Shown piece after piece: positions 32,167 to 32,594 of a DNA stretch of 32,594 bases. The notes beneath the pieces are model-generated. The model saw only the letters and a list, made by a program, of their open reading frames with translations. It was not told the DNA's origin and did no database searches. The position numbers and the translations under genes are program-made. Every line of letters starts with the position of its first letter. Within the stretch, counting starts at the first letter, position 1. Origin of the DNA: Gammaproteobacteria bacterium (lineage in GTDB: Bacteria; Pseudomonadota; Gammaproteobacteria; Pseudomonadales; Azotimanducaceae); contig JAPOYV010000027.1 in the NCBI GenBank assembly GCA_026706385.1, positions 1 through 32,594 of the forward strand. The letters run 5' to 3'.

Positions 32167-32594
32167 ATGGGCATATTCACAGGCATCGTCATTGCCGCCG
32201 TGCTCGCCATCCTCGCGAGCGCCTTCCGGGTGCTCCGCGAGTACGAACGCGGCGTCGTCTTCCTGCTCGGGCGCTACCAGCGCGTCAAGGGCCCGGGCCT
32301 CATCATCATCATCCCGTTGCTGCAGCAGATGGTTCGCGTGGATCTCCGCACCATCGTCATGGACGTGCCGACCCAGGATCTGATCACGCGCGACAACGTC
32401 TCCGTGCAGGTCAACGCCGTCCTGTACTTCCGGGTGATCGACCCCGACCACGCCGTGCTCAATGTCGAGAACTACATGGAGGCCATCGGCCAGCTCGCGC
32501 AGACCACGCTGCGCTCTGTCCTCGGCCAACACGAACTCGACGAGCTCCTGGCCGAGCGGGAACGCCTGAACAACAACATCCAGACCATCCTCGA
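32167..32594 (+). CDS. SPFH-domain slipin (stomatin/prohibitin-like), 3' truncated by window end
   Basis: The first 142 residues of a stomatin-like membrane protein. An N-terminal hydrophobic hairpin ([18 protein letters not shown]) is followed by the SPFH domain: [51 protein letters not shown] and the [17 protein letters not shown] helix. Slipins assemble into membrane rings and are partnered by NfeD proteases, as here. AAGGGG lies upstream of the ATG. The frame is open at base 32594, so the gene runs out of the window. Confidence 0.92.
   Translation, partial: MGIFTGIVIAAVLAILASAFRVLREYERGVVFLLGRYQRVKGPGLIIIIPLLQQMVRVDLRTIVMDVPTQDLITRDNVSVQVNAVLYFRVIDPDHAVLNVENYMEAIGQLAQTTLRSVLGQHELDELLAERERLNNNIQTIL

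Noticed and set aside
1-32594. tRNA, rRNA, CRISPR arrays and intact insertion sequences
   Set aside because: Looked for TPsiC-arm-like sequences, regularly spaced repeats and transposase motifs; none was found.

Overview
The window reads as a piece of a GC-rich (roughly two-thirds GC by eye) bacterial chromosome, probably from an uncultured marine or host-associated proteobacterium, most likely a gammaproteobacterium. This rests on gene content (YaaA, a POT peptide permease, a YejA-like lipoprotein, an NfeD/slipin pair, GPH symporters, PqaA), clear Shine-Dalgarno sites and a lipobox. It is an inference, because no rRNA or other phylogenetic marker is present. SAR202-like bacteria share the expansion of PhyH, LLM and enolase families and cannot be excluded.

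Layout. (1) 1-7041: a truncated PhyH dioxygenase, a coupled yaaA-PhyH pair on the minus strand, then a POT peptide permease followed by a TauD-type dioxygenase, divergent from a YejA-like peptide-binding lipoprotein. (2) 7042-9203: a scar region with the C-terminal remnant of a sulfatase, a lower-GC methyltransferase, a small GIY-YIG-like gene and two out-of-frame fragments of a haloalkane dehalogenase. (3) 9204-11945: a large PEP-synthase/rifampin-phosphotransferase-like enzyme. (4) 12156-24397: a catabolic block. A GPH symporter diverges from a plus-strand set (PqaA-like hydrolase, enolase-superfamily enzyme, unusual SDR). Converging on it is a seven-gene minus-strand run: PhyH, LLM oxidoreductase, secreted M20 amidohydrolase, DUF1932 dehydrogenase, second GPH symporter, zinc alcohol dehydrogenase, hot-dog thioesterase. 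(5) 24481-26985: a hairpin array and terminator, then a coupled beta-lactamase-fold hydrolase and PhyH pair with a visible promoter. (6) 26968-28233: a secreted DUF4430-type protein and a DUF6580-type membrane protein, then a structured intergenic region. (7) 28234-32594: a second LLM oxidoreductase, an MmcQ/YjbR protein, a CysK-like synthase, and the NfeD protease with its slipin partner, which is cut by the window end.

How the genes may work together. The dominant theme is scavenging of organic compounds. Five Fe(II)/2-oxoglutarate dioxygenases, two LLM oxidoreductases, two GPH symporters, several dehydrogenases and secreted hydrolases lie within about 29 kb. Three families occur as recognisable paralogue pairs (PhyH, LLM, GPH). 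The best candidate for an undescribed system is the seven-gene run at 17409-24397 with the divergent set at 13712-17415. It would import a compound released by amide or ester hydrolysis, oxidise it, and end in an acyl-CoA thioesterase step. Its substrate cannot be read from sequence. No CRISPR array, tRNA, rRNA, intact insertion sequence or phage gene was seen.
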